Source: Clostridia bacterium
GTDB taxonomy: Bacteria; Bacillota; Clostridia; Christensenellales; Aristaeellaceae
DNA length: 7,498 nucleotides
NCBI GenBank assembly: GCA_016295665.1
Contig: JAEDKS010000119.1
Location: 1-7,498 of the forward strand
Direction of reading: 5' to 3'
This document shows, in pieces, positions 6,892 through 7,498 of the stretch. The notes below the pieces were generated by a model. The model was not told the DNA's origin, did not search any database, and saw nothing but the letters and a program-made list of their open reading frames with translations. The position numbers were made by a program, and so were the translations under genes. Positions within the stretch are counted from its first letter, which is position 1. Every line of letters starts with the position of its first letter.

Positions 6892-7065
6892 GTCATCAGT
6901 GCAGCAGATGCTGGCAGGCTCCGGAGCACGATGCCGCGCACCCCGGCGTGGGCAGGGTGGTCAGCAGAAGCTGCTCCCTGCGCTGATGGATGACTGCCCG
7001 CACGGCGCGGAAACGACGAAAAGGCACCACCGCCTGAGCGATGGGCCCGCAGGGGACGGAAGGGA
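6892..7065. other. Intergenic space between the two - strand genes
   Basis: No gene is supported here. On the - strand there is only a weak 4-bp hairpin followed by TTTT (7019-7035) and no recognisable -35/-10 pair; the DNA is too GC-rich for obvious promoter boxes. Whether the two - strand genes are co-transcribed cannot be decided from the sequence. Confidence 0.5.
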
Positions 7066-7434
7066 TCACTTCAGTCCCTTGCACAGCGGAATCAGCGCCA
7101 TCAGCGCGATGATGCCGATGAGTCCGACGATGACGCCCGGCACCAGCATGTTCCAGACCATGACCATGCACATGCCAACGCCCAGCGTCAGCGCACCCAC
7201 GACGCTGAGCAGGATGGTGGCGAAGGTCTTGCCGCTCAGGTGAATGGGCGCCTTGCCTTCCATCTTCCGCCACACGATGACGGCAATCAGCAGAACCACG
7301 GCACCGATGACGCCCAGCACCACACCGGGGGTGAAGGCGTTCCACTCCGCGATCAGGGCCATGCACATGCCCAGCGCAAACAGGACACCGCCAATGGTGC
7401 CCAGGATCATGGCAACAAAGCTGCTTTTCTTCAT
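7066..7434 (-). CDS. Small four-span membrane protein with an internal duplication, unknown function
   Basis: A 122-aa protein with four hydrophobic segments, about 6-28, 35-55, 70-93 and 98-116, arranged as two copies of a two-helix unit. Copy 1 has G22-M-C-M25, W31-N32 and P36-G-V-V-L-G-V-I-G44. Copy 2 has G87-M-C-M90, W94-N95 and P99-G-V-I-V-G-L-I-G107, offset by 63-65 residues. A charged linker (R-K-M-E-G-K-A-P, 56-63) joins them and the C-terminus ends in a basic K-G-L-K. The N-terminal MKKSSF followed by a Gly-rich helix could look like a signal sequence but reads better as the first span. ATG at 7434 is preferred over an in-frame ATG at 7485 because AAGGAGG lies 9 bases before it and the extra 17 residues are charged and atypical. 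It resembles small hypothetical Clostridial membrane proteins; no function is known to me. Confidence 0.8.
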   Translation of the reverse strand: MKKSSFVAMILGTIGGVLFALGMCMALIAEWNAFTPGVVLGVIGAVVLLIAVIVWRKMEGKAPIHLSGKTFATILLSVVGALTLGVGMCMVMVWNMLVPGVIVGLIGIIALMALIPLCKGLK

Positions 7435-7443
7435 GGGGAATTT

Positions 7444-7450
7444 CCTCCTT
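7444..7450 (-). promoter_or_regulatory. Ribosome binding site that fixes the start of the 122-aa gene
   Basis: On the - strand AAGGAGG lies 9 bases before the ATG ending at 7434. It lies inside the longer reading frame that would start at 7485, which argues against that upstream start. Confidence 0.8.
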
Positions 7451-7483
7451 CTGTGTTCCGGATGTTTCGCATCCACGGCCCGC

Positions 7484-7489
7484 ATCTTA
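7484..7489 (-). promoter_or_regulatory. Possible -10 box for the 122-aa gene
   Basis: TAAGAT on the - strand is the only -10-like hexamer upstream of the gene, about 50 bases before its start codon. Any -35 element would lie beyond the window edge, so this is a weak suggestion only. Confidence 0.2.
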
Positions 7490-7498
7490 CCACCGCCG

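Noticed and set aside
5943..6941. A longer - strand frame overlapping the 300-aa membrane protein gene in another register
   Set aside because: Its translation is Arg/Pro/Ala-rich without membrane or family motifs, while the 300-aa frame has a proper ribosome site and coherent membrane spans.
6896..7003. GTG-start 35-codon frame on the - strand with four Cys in a C-x(3)-C-x(3)-C-like spacing
   Set aside because: No ribosome binding site, a rare start codon and no recognisable relatives; such short frames are common by chance here.
7019..7035. Weak hairpin plus TTTT on the - strand after the 122-aa gene
   Set aside because: The stem is only 4 bp (AGGC/GCCT) and would not be a convincing terminator.
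7460..7474. GGATG-TTTCG-CATCC hairpin in the leader of the 122-aa gene, as a possible riboswitch or operator
   Set aside because: Five base pairs and a leader cut off by the window edge are too little to support a regulatory RNA.

Overview
The window is a GC-rich bacterial segment with C or G at most third codon positions. Near-consensus AAGGAGG/GGAGG ribosome binding sites and the types of membrane protein encoded suggest an anaerobic, high-GC member of the Clostridia (Bacillota). No RNA gene or phylogenetic marker is present, so this placement is an inference.

Region 1 (1-5916, + strand) is the 3' end of an operon of ion-pump membrane subunits. It holds one truncated and three complete proteins of the antiporter-like NuoL/NuoM/NuoN - MrpA/MrpD - HyfB superfamily (Proton_antipo_M domain). 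Gaps are 54, 12 and 7 bases, and the last three genes look translationally coupled or nearly so. Each complete protein keeps the TM5 Glu, TM7 Lys, TM10 His/Lys and TM12 Lys of the proton channel; the partial first gene keeps the channel residues that fall inside the window. The third gene is of MrpA/NuoL type in TM7-TM8, whereas its two complete neighbours are of MrpD/HyfB type. The fourth is longer (690 aa), with a C-terminal extension that resembles the lateral-arm region of NuoL in layout. Together they would form the distal proton- or Na+-translocating arm of a complex I-like, Mrp-like or membrane-bound-hydrogenase-like machine. Any redox or small Mrp subunits would lie upstream, outside the window.

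Region 2 (5917-5974) is a short convergent intergenic space with a perfect 13-bp inverted repeat. Its A-rich left arm and T-rich right arm make it a likely bidirectional terminator ending the pump operon and the opposing gene.

Region 3 (5975-7498, - strand) has two genes reading toward the pump operon. One is a 300-aa protein with about eight membrane spans and no assigned function. The other is a 122-aa, four-span protein built from an internal duplication of a two-span unit. They are 188 bases apart; that gap holds only a good ribosome binding site and no convincing gene, promoter or terminator. No mobile element, CRISPR array, tRNA or rRNA was seen.

The most useful leads are the run of at least four antiporter-like subunits with no other subunit type between them, the mixed subtypes within that run, the extended last subunit, the acidic tail and hairpin at the end of the second gene, and the internally duplicated small membrane protein.
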